NCBI GenBank assembly: GCA_025355585.1 | Contig: JANXZJ010000170.1 | Coordinates: 1 to 38,341, forward strand | Direction of reading: 5' to 3' | DNA length: 38,341 nt | Origin: Mariniphaga sp. | Lineage (GTDB): Bacteria > Bacteroidota > Bacteroidia > Bacteroidales > Prolixibacteraceae | Shown here: positions 15,108 through 23,080 of the stretch, one piece after another | Layout of the letters: the number at the start of each line of letters is the position of its first letter | How positions within the stretch are numbered: position 1 is the stretch's first letter | The notes under the pieces: model-generated | Told to the model about the DNA's origin: nothing | What the model saw: only the letters and a program-made list of their open reading frames with translations | Database searches by the model: none | Program-made: the position numbers and the translations under genes

Positions 15108-16898
15108 ATGACTAGTAATCAGAAATTAATCAATTGGGTAAACGAATGGGCAGAGCTTTGCACGCCTGAAAAAGTTTACTGGTGCGACGGTTCAGAAGAA
15201 GAAAATAATCGTCTTCTTGGTGAAATGGTGGCCAGCGGAATGGCTGTAAAACTTGACGAAAAAAAGCGTCCTGGAAGCTACTATTTTCAGTCAGATCCAA
15301 GTGATGTTGCACGTGTTGAAAACAGAACTTATATCTGTTCTGCAAAAAAAGAGGACGCAGGTCCAACCAACAACTGGGCTGATCCAATTGAAATGAAGGC
15401 TACCTTAAAAGGTTTCTTCAAAGGGTGTATGAAAGGCCGTACGATGTACGTGATTCCATTCAGCATGGGACCTCTTGGTTCGGATATTGCTCACATCGGT
15501 ATTGAGATTACAGACTCTCCTTATGTTGTGGCTAATATGAAGATCATGACCCGCATGGGAAAAGCTGTCCTTGATGTTCTTGGAAACGGCGAATTTGTAC
15601 CTTGTATTCACTCTGTTGGTGCTCCGCTTGAGCCAGGACAGGAAGATGTAAAATGGCCTTGTGCCCCGATTGAAGATAAATACATTTGTCATTTCCCCGA
15701 CACCAACGAGATCTTATCTTATGGTAGCGGTTACGGTGGCAATGCATTACTTGGAAAGAAATGTTTTGCGCTTCGTATTGCATCCAATATGGCGAAACGT
15801 CAGGGATGGCTGGCTGAGCACATGTTGATCATGGGTATCACCAATCCTCAGGGTGTTAAGAAATACATTGCTGCTGCATTCCCAAGCGCATGCGGAAAAA
15901 CAAACCTAGCAATGCTTGTTCCCAATATTCCGGGATGGAAAGTTGAAACAGTTGGCGACGATATCGCGTGGATGAAATTCGGTAAAGATGGTCAGCTATA
16001 TGCGATCAATCCTGAAGCCGGATTCTTTGGTGTTGCACCGTTTACTTCAATGGATACCAACCAAAACGCAATGTTGTCTGCAAAGGCAAATACAATTTTC
16101 ACAAATACAGGCCTAACACCTGATGGTGACATCTGGTGGGAAGGTATTGGTTACGATGCTCCTGCAGGAACAATCACATGGACAAACGAAGTTTACGATA
16201 AAGCAAGCGGCAAACCTGCTGCACATCCAAACGCTCGTTTCTCTGCTCCTGCTTTCCAGTGCCCTTGCATTGACAAAGACTGGGAAAATCCAACAGGTGT
16301 TCCGATCGCTGCGATCCTCTTCGGCGGACGTCGTCCAGGAACTGTGCCATTGGTTTATCAGTCATTCGACTGGAATCATGGTGTATTCATGGGATCAATC
16401 GTAGGTTCTGAAGTAACTGCTGCCGCTATCGGTTTGAAAGCCGGTGTTCGTCGCGATCCGTTTGCAATGTTACCATTCTGTGGTTACAACATGGGTGACT
16501 ATTTTGGTCATTGGATCAAAATTGGGGAAACCGCACCTGACAAAGCAAAACTTCCTAAAATTTTCAATGTTAATTGGTTCCGTAAGAGTGCCGATGGAAA
16601 ATTCCTTTGGCCGGGTTATGGTGACAACATTCGTGTTCTGCAATGGATTTTCGAACGTGTTACCGGAACTGCTACTGCCAACGAAACTGCAATTGGATTT
16701 GTTCCTAAATTAGGTTCAATCAATACAACAGGTTTAGACGGAGTGGAAGCAAACATGGCGGATTTACTTGCTGTTGACAAAGGTCAATGGAAAGACGAAC
16801 TTGATCTTGTACGTGAACAATATGCTGCATTTGGAGCTCATCTTCCAAAAGAACTGGCAAATCAGGTTACTGCAATTGAAGCTCGCTTCGAAAAGTAA
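15108..16898 (+). CDS. pckG: Phosphoenolpyruvate carboxykinase (GTP)
   Basis: 596 residues, typical of the GTP-dependent family. Interconverts oxaloacetate + GTP and PEP + CO2 + GDP in the cytoplasm. The kinase-1 P-loop with the reactive cysteine is F258-PSACGKTN-266, and the following [10 protein letters not shown] carries the metal-binding aspartates; [15 protein letters not shown] and the lid region are also of the GTP type. The ATP-type enzyme (PckA), common in Bacteroides, has a different P-loop and is clearly not this protein. The direction can be gluconeogenic, or anaplerotic CO2 fixation in succinate fermenters. Codon use is conservative, suggesting high expression, and a strong terminator follows. 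Confidence 0.97.
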   Translation: MTSNQKLINWVNEWAELCTPEKVYWCDGSEEENNRLLGEMVASGMAVKLDEKKRPGSYYFQSDPSDVARVENRTYICSAKKEDAGPTNNWADPIEMKATLKGFFKGCMKGRTMYVIPFSMGPLGSDIAHIGIEITDSPYVVANMKIMTRMGKAVLDVLGNGEFVPCIHSVGAPLEPGQEDVKWPCAPIEDKYICHFPDTNEILSYGSGYGGNALLGKKCFALRIASNMAKRQGWLAEHMLIMGITNPQGVKKYIAAAFPSACGKTNLAMLVPNIPGWKVETVGDDIAWMKFGKDGQLYAINPEAGFFGVAPFTSMDTNQNAMLSAKANTIFTNTGLTPDGDIWWEGIGYDAPAGTITWTNEVYDKASGKPAAHPNARFSAPAFQCPCIDKDWENPTGVPIAAILFGGRRPGTVPLVYQSFDWNHGVFMGSIVGSEVTAAAIGLKAGVRRDPFAMLPFCGYNMGDYFGHWIKIGETAPDKAKLPKIFNVNWFRKSADGKFLWPGYGDNIRVLQWIFERVTGTATANETAIGFVPKLGSINTTGLDGVEANMADLLAVDKGQWKDELDLVREQYAAFGAHLPKELANQVTAIEARFEK

Positions 16899-16923
16899 TT
16901 GTTTGCAATTTAGATAATTATAG

Positions 16924-16953
16924 AAGCCGCCCCATTTCCGGGGCGGCTTTTTT
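16924..16953 (+). terminator. Rho-independent terminator of pckG
   Basis: Perfect 10-bp GC-rich stem AAGCCGCCCC/GGGGCGGCTT with loop ATTTCC and a following T run (to 16953). Confidence 0.95.
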
Positions 16954-17168
16954 GTGGTATCATAAATCTTTGAAGCTGATGCAAATCCTTCAAACAGTTC
17001 TTTTAAATCTGCACTGCAAACCGGCAGTTTGGATATACGATTGCCTAAAGAGCTGGTCAGTTGATTTCCAGGTAGGGGAACTAAATCAATTTAAAATGAT
17101 CAGGCCGCCGGCAATTCTCTAAATTCTTCAGGTCTCACACAAAAACCAGTATTGTGCTTTATCTTTTC

Positions 17169-17176
17169 TAATTTTG
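17169..17176 (+). promoter_or_regulatory. -7 element TAATTTTG for queD-like gene
   Basis: Matches TAnnTTTG, 20 nt before the ATG at 17196. No supported gene is seen between the pckG terminator and this site. Confidence 0.5.
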
Positions 17177-17195
17177 CCCGAAATATTATTAAAGA

Positions 17196-17738
17196 ATGAT
17201 CATCAGAAAAAAATTCAGGTTCGAAGGAGCCCACATCGTTCGCAACTGTACTTCGCAACGTTGTCGCGAAAACATCCATGGCCACTCTTATGAGGTAGAG
17301 GTTTTTTTAAAATCAGATCAGCTCGACAACGGTTTTATGGTGATGGATTTTGTCCTTCTTAACAATGTGGCAGAGTTCATCCATAGTTTCGATCATTCCT
17401 ACACATTATGGGATGGGGAAGCCGGTGAAGTGAAAGATGCGATTTACCGGATTAATACCCGGGTTGCAGAAATCCCGGTTTCACCTTCGGCGGAAGGTTA
17501 TGCCTTGCTGTTTTTTTTCGTCATCAACCTTATTATCTCAAAAGCCAAACTGGTCAATGGTGAGGGAAATGTGAAATTGCATGCTGTAAGGGTACACGAA
17601 ACGCAATCGGGTTATGCTGAAGCTTCTGCCGGGGATTTGAATCTTGTTCGGTTTACATTACAGGATATCAAATTTAATGACGGTATTAAAAGGGAGTGGA
17701 AGGATAAAATGTGGTGGAATCAGATCGAAGCATTTTAA
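17196..17738 (+). CDS. 6-pyruvoyl-tetrahydropterin synthase / QueD-like protein
   Basis: 180 residues, longer than QueD (about 120). The zinc ligands H13 (EGAHIV), H28 and H30 (IHGHSYEVEV) are present, with C18 and C23 nearby for the catalytic cysteine, FDHSY at about 65-69 for the Asp/His pair, and HETQSGYAE near 153-161 for the pterin-anchoring glutamate. QueD makes 6-carboxytetrahydropterin from dihydroneopterin triphosphate on the way to queuosine; PTPS makes the biopterin precursor. The extra length, an insertion at about 70-125 with a hydrophobic LLFFFVINLII stretch, separates it from the E. coli enzyme. No queC, queE or queF is in the window, so the pathway assignment is tentative. Confidence 0.8.
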   Translation: MIIRKKFRFEGAHIVRNCTSQRCRENIHGHSYEVEVFLKSDQLDNGFMVMDFVLLNNVAEFIHSFDHSYTLWDGEAGEVKDAIYRINTRVAEIPVSPSAEGYALLFFFVINLIISKAKLVNGEGNVKLHAVRVHETQSGYAEASAGDLNLVRFTLQDIKFNDGIKREWKDKMWWNQIEAF

Positions 17739-17782
17739 AAGTTAACAAATTTTAAAATTCGTTCATGGTATTAAAAATAGGT

Positions 17783-17790
17783 TACTTTTG
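17783..17790 (+). promoter_or_regulatory. Promoter of tetR gene
   Basis: -7 element TACTTTTG with a -33-like TTCG (17758-17761) 21 nt upstream. The start codon is 36 nt downstream. Confidence 0.5.
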
Positions 17791-17814
17791 CACACGCAAT
17801 TTGATTTTGTGCAA
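17788..17814. promoter_or_regulatory. Candidate TetR operator TTGCACA-N13-TGTGCAA
   Basis: Perfect 7-bp inverted repeat, 17788-17794 and 17808-17814, overlapping the end of the -7 element and the likely transcription start of the TetR gene. The position is right for autorepression. The spacer holds GCAATTTGATTTT, which recurs before fabH at 18411. Confidence 0.5.
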
Positions 17815-17825
17815 TTAATTCTATT

Positions 17826-18404
17826 TTGAGAGACACTACCCGTCATACTATTCTTACCGTAGCCCGGATTGTTTTTGCCCACAGAGGAGCCGACAACACT
17901 ACAATGGACGATCTCGCCAAGGCTTCAGGACTCGGAAGAAGAACCATCTATACCTATTTTAAGACGCGTGAGGAGCTTTATCTTGAAGTGATTAACCGGG
18001 AAGTTGATATCATTCTGAAACAACTCAACAGGGTTGCCGGTATGAGGATATCACCTGAAAAGAAGATAGGCCGCTTCATGGTCAATCATATGAAAACGAT
18101 CGAAAATCTGATCCGAAAAGACCGCATTTTAAGGATGGAATTCCTGAGAAGAAGTGAGCGAATCGAAAACTTTCGTAAAGTAATCGATTCGCATGAAAAG
18201 GAGTGCTTTGCTACCACACTTCAGGAAGGGACCCAATCGGGAGTATTTCTGGTTGACGACTACGAAAACACAGCCGTCCTTGCCCTTACTACCTTGAAAG
18301 GACTTGAACAGCAGTTTATACTTGACAATTTTGGAAAATCCTGCCGTGAGACGCTCGATCTCTGGCAGAAAATATTATTTCGGGGAATTAAAGTCTCCGC
18401 TTAA
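17826..18404 (+). CDS. TetR/AcrR-family transcriptional regulator
   Basis: 192 residues, normal for the family. The N-terminal helix-turn-helix is clear: TILTVARIVFAHRGADNTTMDDLAKASGL continues into GRRTIYTYFKTREELYLEV (here split at about residues 8-36 and 37-55). The C-terminal ligand domain is helical and of unknown specificity. Start: TTG 17826, because an in-frame stop lies at 17802-17804 and the next ATG is inside the HTH; the TTG falls where family members begin. The fabH-like gene starts 24 nt downstream, so the two form an operon, suggesting a role in fatty acid or lipid control, with an acyl-CoA or related ligand as a guess. Confidence 0.9.
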   Translation: MRDTTRHTILTVARIVFAHRGADNTTMDDLAKASGLGRRTIYTYFKTREELYLEVINREVDIILKQLNRVAGMRISPEKKIGRFMVNHMKTIENLIRKDRILRMEFLRRSERIENFRKVIDSHEKECFATTLQEGTQSGVFLVDDYENTAVLALTTLKGLEQQFILDNFGKSCRETLDLWQKILFRGIKVSA

Positions 18405-18410
18405 ATTATT

Positions 18411-18423
18411 GCAATTTGATTTT
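18411..18423 (+). promoter_or_regulatory. Motif GCAATTTGATTTT before fabH
   Basis: The same 13-mer is found at 17796-17808 within the candidate TetR operator. It is 5 nt before the fabH ATG. It may be a second half-site or an AT-rich coincidence. Confidence 0.3.
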
Positions 18424-18428
18424 TTAAT

Positions 18429-19379
18429 ATGAGAATGTTTATTAATACAATTTCGCATTACGTTCCGGAGCAGCGTGTTCCTAACGAATATTTTAAAAAT
18501 CTGAACGGTCTTGATGACGAATGGATTTTTGACCGGACTGGCATCCGGACGCGGTCTAAGGCTGCTAAAGACGAGAATACCAACACAATGGCAATCGAAG
18601 CTGTTAAGCAGGGATTGAAGGATTTACCTTTTGATATCAAAGAGGTGGACTTAATTGTTGGTGCTTCCTATACGCCTTACGATACTGTTGCCACGATTGG
18701 TCATTGCATACAACGCGAGTTTGGAATTCAGGAGGCACAGGTTGTTTATGTGTCGTCTGCATGTTCATCGCTTGTAAATGCCCTTGAGATCGTTGAAGGT
18801 TACTTTGCGATGGGTAAAGCTACGCGTGCTTTGGTAATTGCTTCGGAACACAACACTTTTTACAGCGACGAAACTTGCGAGAAGAGCGGGCATCTCTGGG
18901 GTGACGGCGCAACTGCCTTGTTTATTTCAGAAGAACCTATCGGACCGAAGCCTGGGGAAATCCTGAATATTTTTACGAGGGGATTGGGTCACATCGGAAA
19001 GGGTACGGAAGCTGTATTTTTGCGTCCGGGCGAAGGCGGACTTCAAATGCCCGACGGACGCGATGTCTTTATGCATGCCTGTAATTTCATGCGGGTTGCG
19101 CTCGAAAAGACACTCGAGAATTGCAGTCTGACCATCGAAGATCTTGATTTTATTATTCCTCACCAGGCCAATCACCGTATTATCGCAAACCTGATCAAGC
19201 AATTGAATCTTCAGCCAAAAAAAGTGCTGAACAATATTCAGGAGTTGGGAAACACAGGTTGCGCAAGTACAGGTATCTGTCTGTCACAGAATATCGATAA
19301 GATACCCGTAGATTCACTGGTTGGTCTAACCGTATTTGGAGGAGGTTATTCTGCCGGTGCCGTTTTGATCAGGTTTTAA
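18429..19379 (+). CDS. fabH: Beta-ketoacyl-ACP synthase III family protein
   Basis: 316 residues. The KAS III triad is intact: C112 in SSACSSLVNA, H245 in IIPHQANHRI and N275 in GNTGCAS. KAS III condenses an acyl-CoA, usually acetyl-CoA, with malonyl-ACP to begin fatty acid synthesis. The N-terminal RTGIR (37-41) and the C-terminal GLTVFGGGYSAGAVLIRF are normal. It sits with a TetR regulator and not in a plsX-fabH-fabD cluster, so it may be a second, specialised copy (branched-chain or secondary-metabolite priming), which cannot be told here. The symbol names the family. Confidence 0.9.
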   Translation: MRMFINTISHYVPEQRVPNEYFKNLNGLDDEWIFDRTGIRTRSKAAKDENTNTMAIEAVKQGLKDLPFDIKEVDLIVGASYTPYDTVATIGHCIQREFGIQEAQVVYVSSACSSLVNALEIVEGYFAMGKATRALVIASEHNTFYSDETCEKSGHLWGDGATALFISEEPIGPKPGEILNIFTRGLGHIGKGTEAVFLRPGEGGLQMPDGRDVFMHACNFMRVALEKTLENCSLTIEDLDFIIPHQANHRIIANLIKQLNLQPKKVLNNIQELGNTGCASTGICLSQNIDKIPVDSLVGLTVFGGGYSAGAVLIRF

Positions 19380-19391
19380 TTGAAGGTTTTT

Positions 19392-19399
19392 TATCTTTG
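19392..19399 (+). promoter_or_regulatory. -7 element TATCTTTG for the antitoxin relic
   Basis: Matches TAnnTTTG, 17 nt before the ATG at 19417. Confidence 0.5.
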
Positions 19400-19416
19400 T
19401 TTAAAAATTTACTGAT

Positions 19417-19659
19417 ATGGATTTGCAAACAAGAAAACTTAATGCTATTCGATACCTGATAAATCTTCAGGATGAGAAAATATTTAGAAAAATTGAGGCG
19501 ACCATTGATACATTTAAATCTGAAAAGGAAACAGAATTACCACATTTTACCCCGAAACAATTAGTCGACAGGGCAAAGCGTTCTAATGAGGAGATTATGT
19601 ATCCGGAAAATTTAAGTCACATGATCAATTGGAGTTGGAATCTGAAAATTGGTAATTAA
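19417..19659 (+). pseudogene. Frameshifted antitoxin-like gene, toxin missing
   Basis: The open frame gives 80 residues: MDLQTRKLNAIRYLINLQDE, a KIFRKIEATID helix, then FTPKQLVDRAKRSNEE, the layout of small Bacteroidota antitoxins partnered with RelE/ParE toxins. After SNEE (19593) the natural continuation lies in the -1 frame: DYVSGKFKSHDQLELESENW then stop at 19653-19655, the familiar basic-then-acidic C-terminus ending in Trp. One missing base near 19591-19593 (GAGGAAGAT to GAGGAGAT) explains the switch. No toxin follows; a terminator starts 38 nt after the relic. It is read as a decayed toxin-antitoxin pair, unless the base was lost in sequencing. Confidence 0.6.
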
Positions 19660-19692
19660 AATACAGCTCATTCAAAAGAAAATAAATAAAGA

Positions 19693-19716
19693 GATCGGCC
19701 AATGCCGGTCTTTTTT
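19693..19716 (+). terminator. Terminator after the antitoxin relic
   Basis: GATCGGC (19693-19699) pairs with GCCGGTC (19704-19710, one T-G pair), loop CAAT, followed by six T. Confidence 0.85.
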
Positions 19717-19761
19717 GTGTATTTTCGTCATCATATAACTCAATTAAAACCAAATTGTAAT

Positions 19762-20631
19762 ATGAACCGGAGACAAATGATTGGAAGTACGGCAGGTATA
19801 GCTGCCGTAACTGCCGCAGGATTTCCTTCCGCCAGCGCTTTTGCCACATCCGCAACAGCGGTTACAAAACTCAAAGGTAATATTCACCATTCTGTCAGTC
19901 AGTGGTGTTATGGAAATATACCGCTTGAAGAGTTTGCCAAAAATTGTGTCGATATGGGTCTTGAGTCGATTGAATTGCTGGGTGAGAAAGATTGGGCAGT
20001 TGTTAAGAAATTTGGATTGAAATGTGCTGTCGGATATGCGACAGATTACGGTATTCCAAAGGGATTTAACCGTGTTGCCAACCATGCAAAGCTGATTGCC
20101 GATTTTGAGACAATGATTCCAAAGGCTGCTGAGGCGGGTGTTCCCAACCTGATCTGCTTTTCAGGAAACCGCGAAGGCCAGAATGACAATGTCGGTATGA
20201 TCAATTGTGCCATTGCGCTGCGCAAACTTGCACCATTGGCAGAAAAACATGGTGTCACGATTATCATGGAATTGCTGAACAGTTATGGTCACGCCGATTA
20301 TCAGTGCGATAAAACTGTCTGGGGCGCCGCGCTTTGCGAAATGGTGGGATCACCACGGTTTAAGCTTCTTTACGACATTTACCACATGCAGATCATGGAG
20401 GGTAATGTAATTGATACAATCCAAAAAAACATACAATACATCGGGCATGTTCATACCGGCGGTGTTCCCGGACGTCACGAACTCGACGATACGCAGGAGT
20501 TGTATTATCCGGCCATTATGAAAGCTTTGGTTGCGGCTGGTTATAAAGGATATGTAGGACAGGAATTCGTACCGGCACAACCCGATAAACTGGAATCTTT
20601 ACGCAAATCGGTTTTGATTTGTGATGTATAA
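19762..20631 (+). CDS. Hydroxypyruvate isomerase-like TIM-barrel protein, exported
   Basis: 289 residues from ATG 19762 (a longer frame from 19702 lacks a proper start and runs through the terminator). It begins MNRRQMIGSTAGIAAVTAAG, a twin-arginine-like leader with an Ala-rich hydrophobic core and a likely cleavage near ASAFA. The rest is a xylose isomerase-like (AP endonuclease 2 family) barrel: metal-binding acids are seen in IIMELLNSYGH, LLYDIYHMQI, GHVHTGGVPGRHELDD and YVGQEFVPA. That pattern is the hydroxypyruvate isomerase/Hyi type. Exported members of this family occur widely in Bacteroidota, with substrates mostly unknown. It stands alone between two terminators. Confidence 0.85.
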   Translation: MNRRQMIGSTAGIAAVTAAGFPSASAFATSATAVTKLKGNIHHSVSQWCYGNIPLEEFAKNCVDMGLESIELLGEKDWAVVKKFGLKCAVGYATDYGIPKGFNRVANHAKLIADFETMIPKAAEAGVPNLICFSGNREGQNDNVGMINCAIALRKLAPLAEKHGVTIIMELLNSYGHADYQCDKTVWGAALCEMVGSPRFKLLYDIYHMQIMEGNVIDTIQKNIQYIGHVHTGGVPGRHELDDTQELYYPAIMKALVAAGYKGYVGQEFVPAQPDKLESLRKSVLICDV

Positions 20632-20652
20632 CTCGATTTAAAAAAGTATCAG

Positions 20653-20687
20653 AAAAGGGCGGTTTGATGATTCAATCCGCCCTTTTT
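20653..20687 (+). terminator. Terminator of the TIM-barrel gene
   Basis: AAAAGGGCGG (20653-20662) pairs with CCGCCCTTTT (20677-20686), the inner TTGA/TCAA adds pairs, and T run follows. Confidence 0.9.
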
Positions 20688-20992
20688 GCGTAAATAGGGA
20701 GACGGACGTTAATTGTAGAGACGGACGTTAATTGTAGAGACGGACGGCCGTCCGTCTCTACCCCATAAAAACAACTTTTCGTTAGGTGAATCGGACTCCG
20801 CGCCATGTGAAAATCGTCCCGCGGCACCTCAATCTGACACCGCGTTAGGCGAAGACCATTCCGCGGTACATGAATTTGACACCGCGTCATGTTCAGCGCA
20901 TTTTTCGGTGCAGCCATGTTGCATCGTTTTACGTTCAGATTGGTTTTCACTATTAAAAACAGAGGTTTGTTCATCTTTAAAGTATTTCGCAC
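20672..20992 (-). CDS. Hypothetical protein of 14-residue tandem repeats
   Basis: A 106-codon frame; MNKPLFLIVKTNLNVK at 20974 is the more natural start than 20992. Residues 19-74 are four imperfect 14-residue repeats whose cores read RCNMAAPKN, RCQIHVPRN, RCQIEVPRD and RSPIHLTKS. After FYGVETDGRPSLQ, which is the translation of the GTAGAGACG palindrome, the frame runs through two half-copies of the palindrome and into the previous gene's terminator. I recall short Bacteroidota hypothetical proteins ending in GVET...ASLQ, consistent with a palindrome-borne frame, but cannot check it. It may be translated, or the frame may be a by-product of 42-nt DNA repeats. No function is claimed. Confidence 0.4.
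   Translation of the reverse strand: MRNTLKMNKPLFLIVKTNLNVKRCNMAAPKNALNMTRCQIHVPRNGLRLTRCQIEVPRDDFHMARSPIHLTKSCFYGVETDGRPSLQLTSVSTINVRLPIYAKRAD
20695..20761. repeat. GTAGAGACG palindrome (copy 2) with two half-copies
   Basis: 20734-20761 is a perfect 28-nt palindrome: GTAGAGACG, centre GACGGCCGTC, CGTCTCTAC. In front stand two direct half-copies, TAGAGACGGACGTTAATT (20716-20733) and a version with two extra G (20695-20714). Confidence 0.8.
20771..20938 (-). repeat. Four 42-nt tandem repeats
   Basis: Four consecutive 42-nt units in phase with the codons of the minus-strand frame (20938 to 20771). Shared marks on the plus strand are CCGCG near the start and GACACCGCG in the middle; units 2 and 3 are closest, and unit 4 (20897-20938) the most diverged. 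Exact multiples of three keep the frame. Confidence 0.7.
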
Positions 20993-20998
20993 TAACCT

Positions 20999-21025
20999 GC
21001 AGAGACAAGGCTGCCTTATCTCTAA
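20999..21025. repeat. GTAGAGACG-type palindrome (copy 4, diverged)
   Basis: AGAGA-C-AAGGC-T-GCCTT-A-TCTCT is a near-perfect inverted repeat (one mismatch) with the same AGAGAC...TCTCT arms and length as the other copies. With the 20734 copy it brackets the tandem-repeat ORF. Confidence 0.5.
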
Positions 21026-21145
21026 GAATGATGATTATTGATTATCAATCTCAGGCAAAGCATTATTCCCTGCTTTTGCGGAACATAAGTGACAGTCTGA
21101 CTGTTAAGTTTATGAGTTTTTATTCGCTCACTAATAGAATTTAAT

Positions 21146-21553
21146 ATGCACGAAGAGATCACCCTTACCACACCTGCCCTTCTGTTCTCAGCCATTTCGC
21201 TGATTATGTTGGCCTATACAAATCGTTTCCTGGGTTATGCTACGCTGATTAGAAATCTTCATGAGAAATTTAAAGCAAAACCAGATGAGGTTTTACTGGG
21301 GCAAATAGCCAATCTGAGAAAACGGCTTTACCTTACCAAGTATATGCAGATATTAGGCGTTTCGAGTCTATTTCTTTGCGTTTTCACAATGTTTCTGATA
21401 TTTGTCGGAAGCTCAATACCAGCTATGTGGGTTTTTGGACTCGCACTGCTATTATTGATTGCTTCATTAGGTGTGTCTATTCATGAGATACAGATTTCGG
21501 TAAAGGCACTCGATCTTCATCTTGGTGATATGGAACTCAATCGGAAACCTTAA
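21146..21553 (+). CDS. DUF2721 membrane protein
   Basis: 135 residues with three predicted membrane helices (about 8-26, 68-88 and 91-112). The arrangement, a first helix beginning TPALLFSAISLIMLAYTNRF, a polar loop with LLGQIANLRKRLYLTKYMQ, then two closely spaced helices, and a C-terminal EIQISVKALDLHL, is that of the DUF2721 family. No biochemical role is known for the family. It stands alone; no -7 element is evident. Gene-free DNA around it carries only the palindrome copy 4 upstream. Confidence 0.8.
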   Translation: MHEEITLTTPALLFSAISLIMLAYTNRFLGYATLIRNLHEKFKAKPDEVLLGQIANLRKRLYLTKYMQILGVSSLFLCVFTMFLIFVGSSIPAMWVFGLALLLLIASLGVSIHEIQISVKALDLHLGDMELNRKP

Positions 21554-21741
21554 GGATGCCGGTGATTAAGAATCGACTGATTATAGAATTGCGATTTTAA
21601 ATATTAAAATTCCCAGTTGAATTAATAACAAATTCTTTAACAAGACTTTTTATTCATGGTAAACGGCCGAAACTATCGGTTTATCAACTTGCTATGTCCG
21701 CGATGCTAAATTAACTTTAAATATATCTACGCCATTTTATC

Positions 21742-21749
21742 TATATTTG
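21742..21749 (+). promoter_or_regulatory. -7 element TATATTTG for CNNM/CBS gene
   Basis: Matches TAnnTTTG, 24 nt before ATG 21773. A TTTA 22 nt further up is a weak -33 candidate. Confidence 0.5.
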
Positions 21750-21772
21750 CGGCTTGGATTAATATAAAATTG

Positions 21773-23071
21773 ATGTTCTCAGATATACTCATCACATTAT
21801 TATTGGTTTCCCTTAACGGTTTTTTTGTTGCTGCAGAATTTGCAATTGTGAAGGTCAGAGCCTCCCAGCTCGAAATGAAAGCTCAAAGTGGCAGCCAGAT
21901 TGCAATTATTGCTAAAAACATTGTCGCTAAACTCGACCGGTATCTTGCTGCCACACAGCTTGGAGTTACACTTGCAAGTCTTGGTTTGGGTTGGATCGGC
22001 GAACCAGTTGTCTCTAAGATAATTATTACTGTGATGACGCTTGTCGGCATCGAAATTGCACCCGAGCTCGCACATCAGATTGCCTTACCAACAGCATTCT
22101 TAATTATCACCATATTGCACATCGTATTTGGGGAATTGGCTCCTAAATCAATTGCGATTCAGCGGCCGCAGCGAACAGTTCTTATTATTGCCTTGCCACT
22201 GCAATTCTTCTATTATGTTTTTCGGCCTTTCATATGGGCGTTAAACGGATTCGCCAACCTTTTATTGAAAGCGCTTAAAATCTCTACTGTTCAGGGACTT
22301 GACGTGCATAGCAGTGATGAATTGAAATACCTGATCAAGCTTGGGCAGGAGAGTGGCGAAATTGAACAAGGCGATTACGACATTATTAAAAATGCGTTTG
22401 AATTTTCGGAACGGATGGCCAAACAGATCATGATTCCGCGTACGCACGTTGTTGCGATTGATGTAAACGATTTCCAGGAAAATATGCTGGATGCCTTGAT
22501 CAGTGAAAATTATTCGCGTATTCCATGTTATGCCGATTCGCTTGACAATATTGTAGGAGTCGTTTACCTTAAAGATGTCCTGATAAAAATTCAGAAGAAA
22601 GAACCTATTCAAATATCAGCCATTATGCGTTCGGTATTGGTAATTCCTGAAACAAAACGAATTGCCCAACTGCTTAAAGAGTTCCAGGTAAAGCACCAGC
22701 AAATAGCCGTAGTTATTAACGAATATGGTGGCATGCAGGGGATTGTAACGATGGAAGATATTCTGGAAGAGCTGGTTGGTGAGATTCAGGACGAATACGA
22801 TAATGAGATTCCCTTTGTTGAGAAAACCGGGGAGAAGAGTTATACGGTCCTCGCTTCTGCATCACTCGACGATATCAACGATTTGTTGCCGCATCCCCTA
22901 ACCCGGAATGAAGAATACGAAACACTTGCCGGTTACCTGATTCTCAAATTCAAAAGAATCCCTAATATCAATGAGAAAATCAGTTTCGATGATTACGAAT
23001 TTACCATCCTTAAAAAGAATAAGAACTCGATTATTCTAACGCAACTGAATGATTTGGAAGAGGATAATTAG
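21773..23071 (+). CDS. CNNM/CBS-pair/CorC_HlyC membrane protein (hemolysin family)
   Basis: 432 residues from ATG 21773 (a TTG 3 nt upstream is less likely). Three parts in order: a DUF21/CNNM membrane domain (about 1-185) with GFFVAAEFAIVKVR and the HIVFGELAPKSIAIQ motif; a CBS pair (about 205-325) with MIPRTHVVAIDV and GMQGIVTMEDILEELVGEI; and a CorC_HlyC domain (about 340-425). Bacterial relatives (CorC/MpfA-type) are linked to Mg2+ export; the old name hemolysin (TlyC) is misleading. CBS domains bind adenine nucleotides or Mg-ATP in characterised members. Convergent with the YgiQ gene, 9 nt apart, with no obvious hairpin between. Confidence 0.93.
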   Translation: MFSDILITLLLVSLNGFFVAAEFAIVKVRASQLEMKAQSGSQIAIIAKNIVAKLDRYLAATQLGVTLASLGLGWIGEPVVSKIIITVMTLVGIEIAPELAHQIALPTAFLIITILHIVFGELAPKSIAIQRPQRTVLIIALPLQFFYYVFRPFIWALNGFANLLLKALKISTVQGLDVHSSDELKYLIKLGQESGEIEQGDYDIIKNAFEFSERMAKQIMIPRTHVVAIDVNDFQENMLDALISENYSRIPCYADSLDNIVGVVYLKDVLIKIQKKEPIQISAIMRSVLVIPETKRIAQLLKEFQVKHQQIAVVINEYGGMQGIVTMEDILEELVGEIQDEYDNEIPFVEKTGEKSYTVLASASLDDINDLLPHPLTRNEEYETLAGYLILKFKRIPNINEKISFDDYEFTILKKNKNSIILTQLNDLEEDN

Positions 23072-23080
23072 TTCAGACGA

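Noticed and set aside
16123..16713. Plus-strand frames inside pckG
   Set aside because: They are alternative-frame shadows of the well-supported PckG coding sequence.
19702..19761. Longer start for the TIM-barrel protein
   Set aside because: The added 20 residues would be translated from the preceding terminator hairpin, and the Tat-like leader starts cleanly at 19762.
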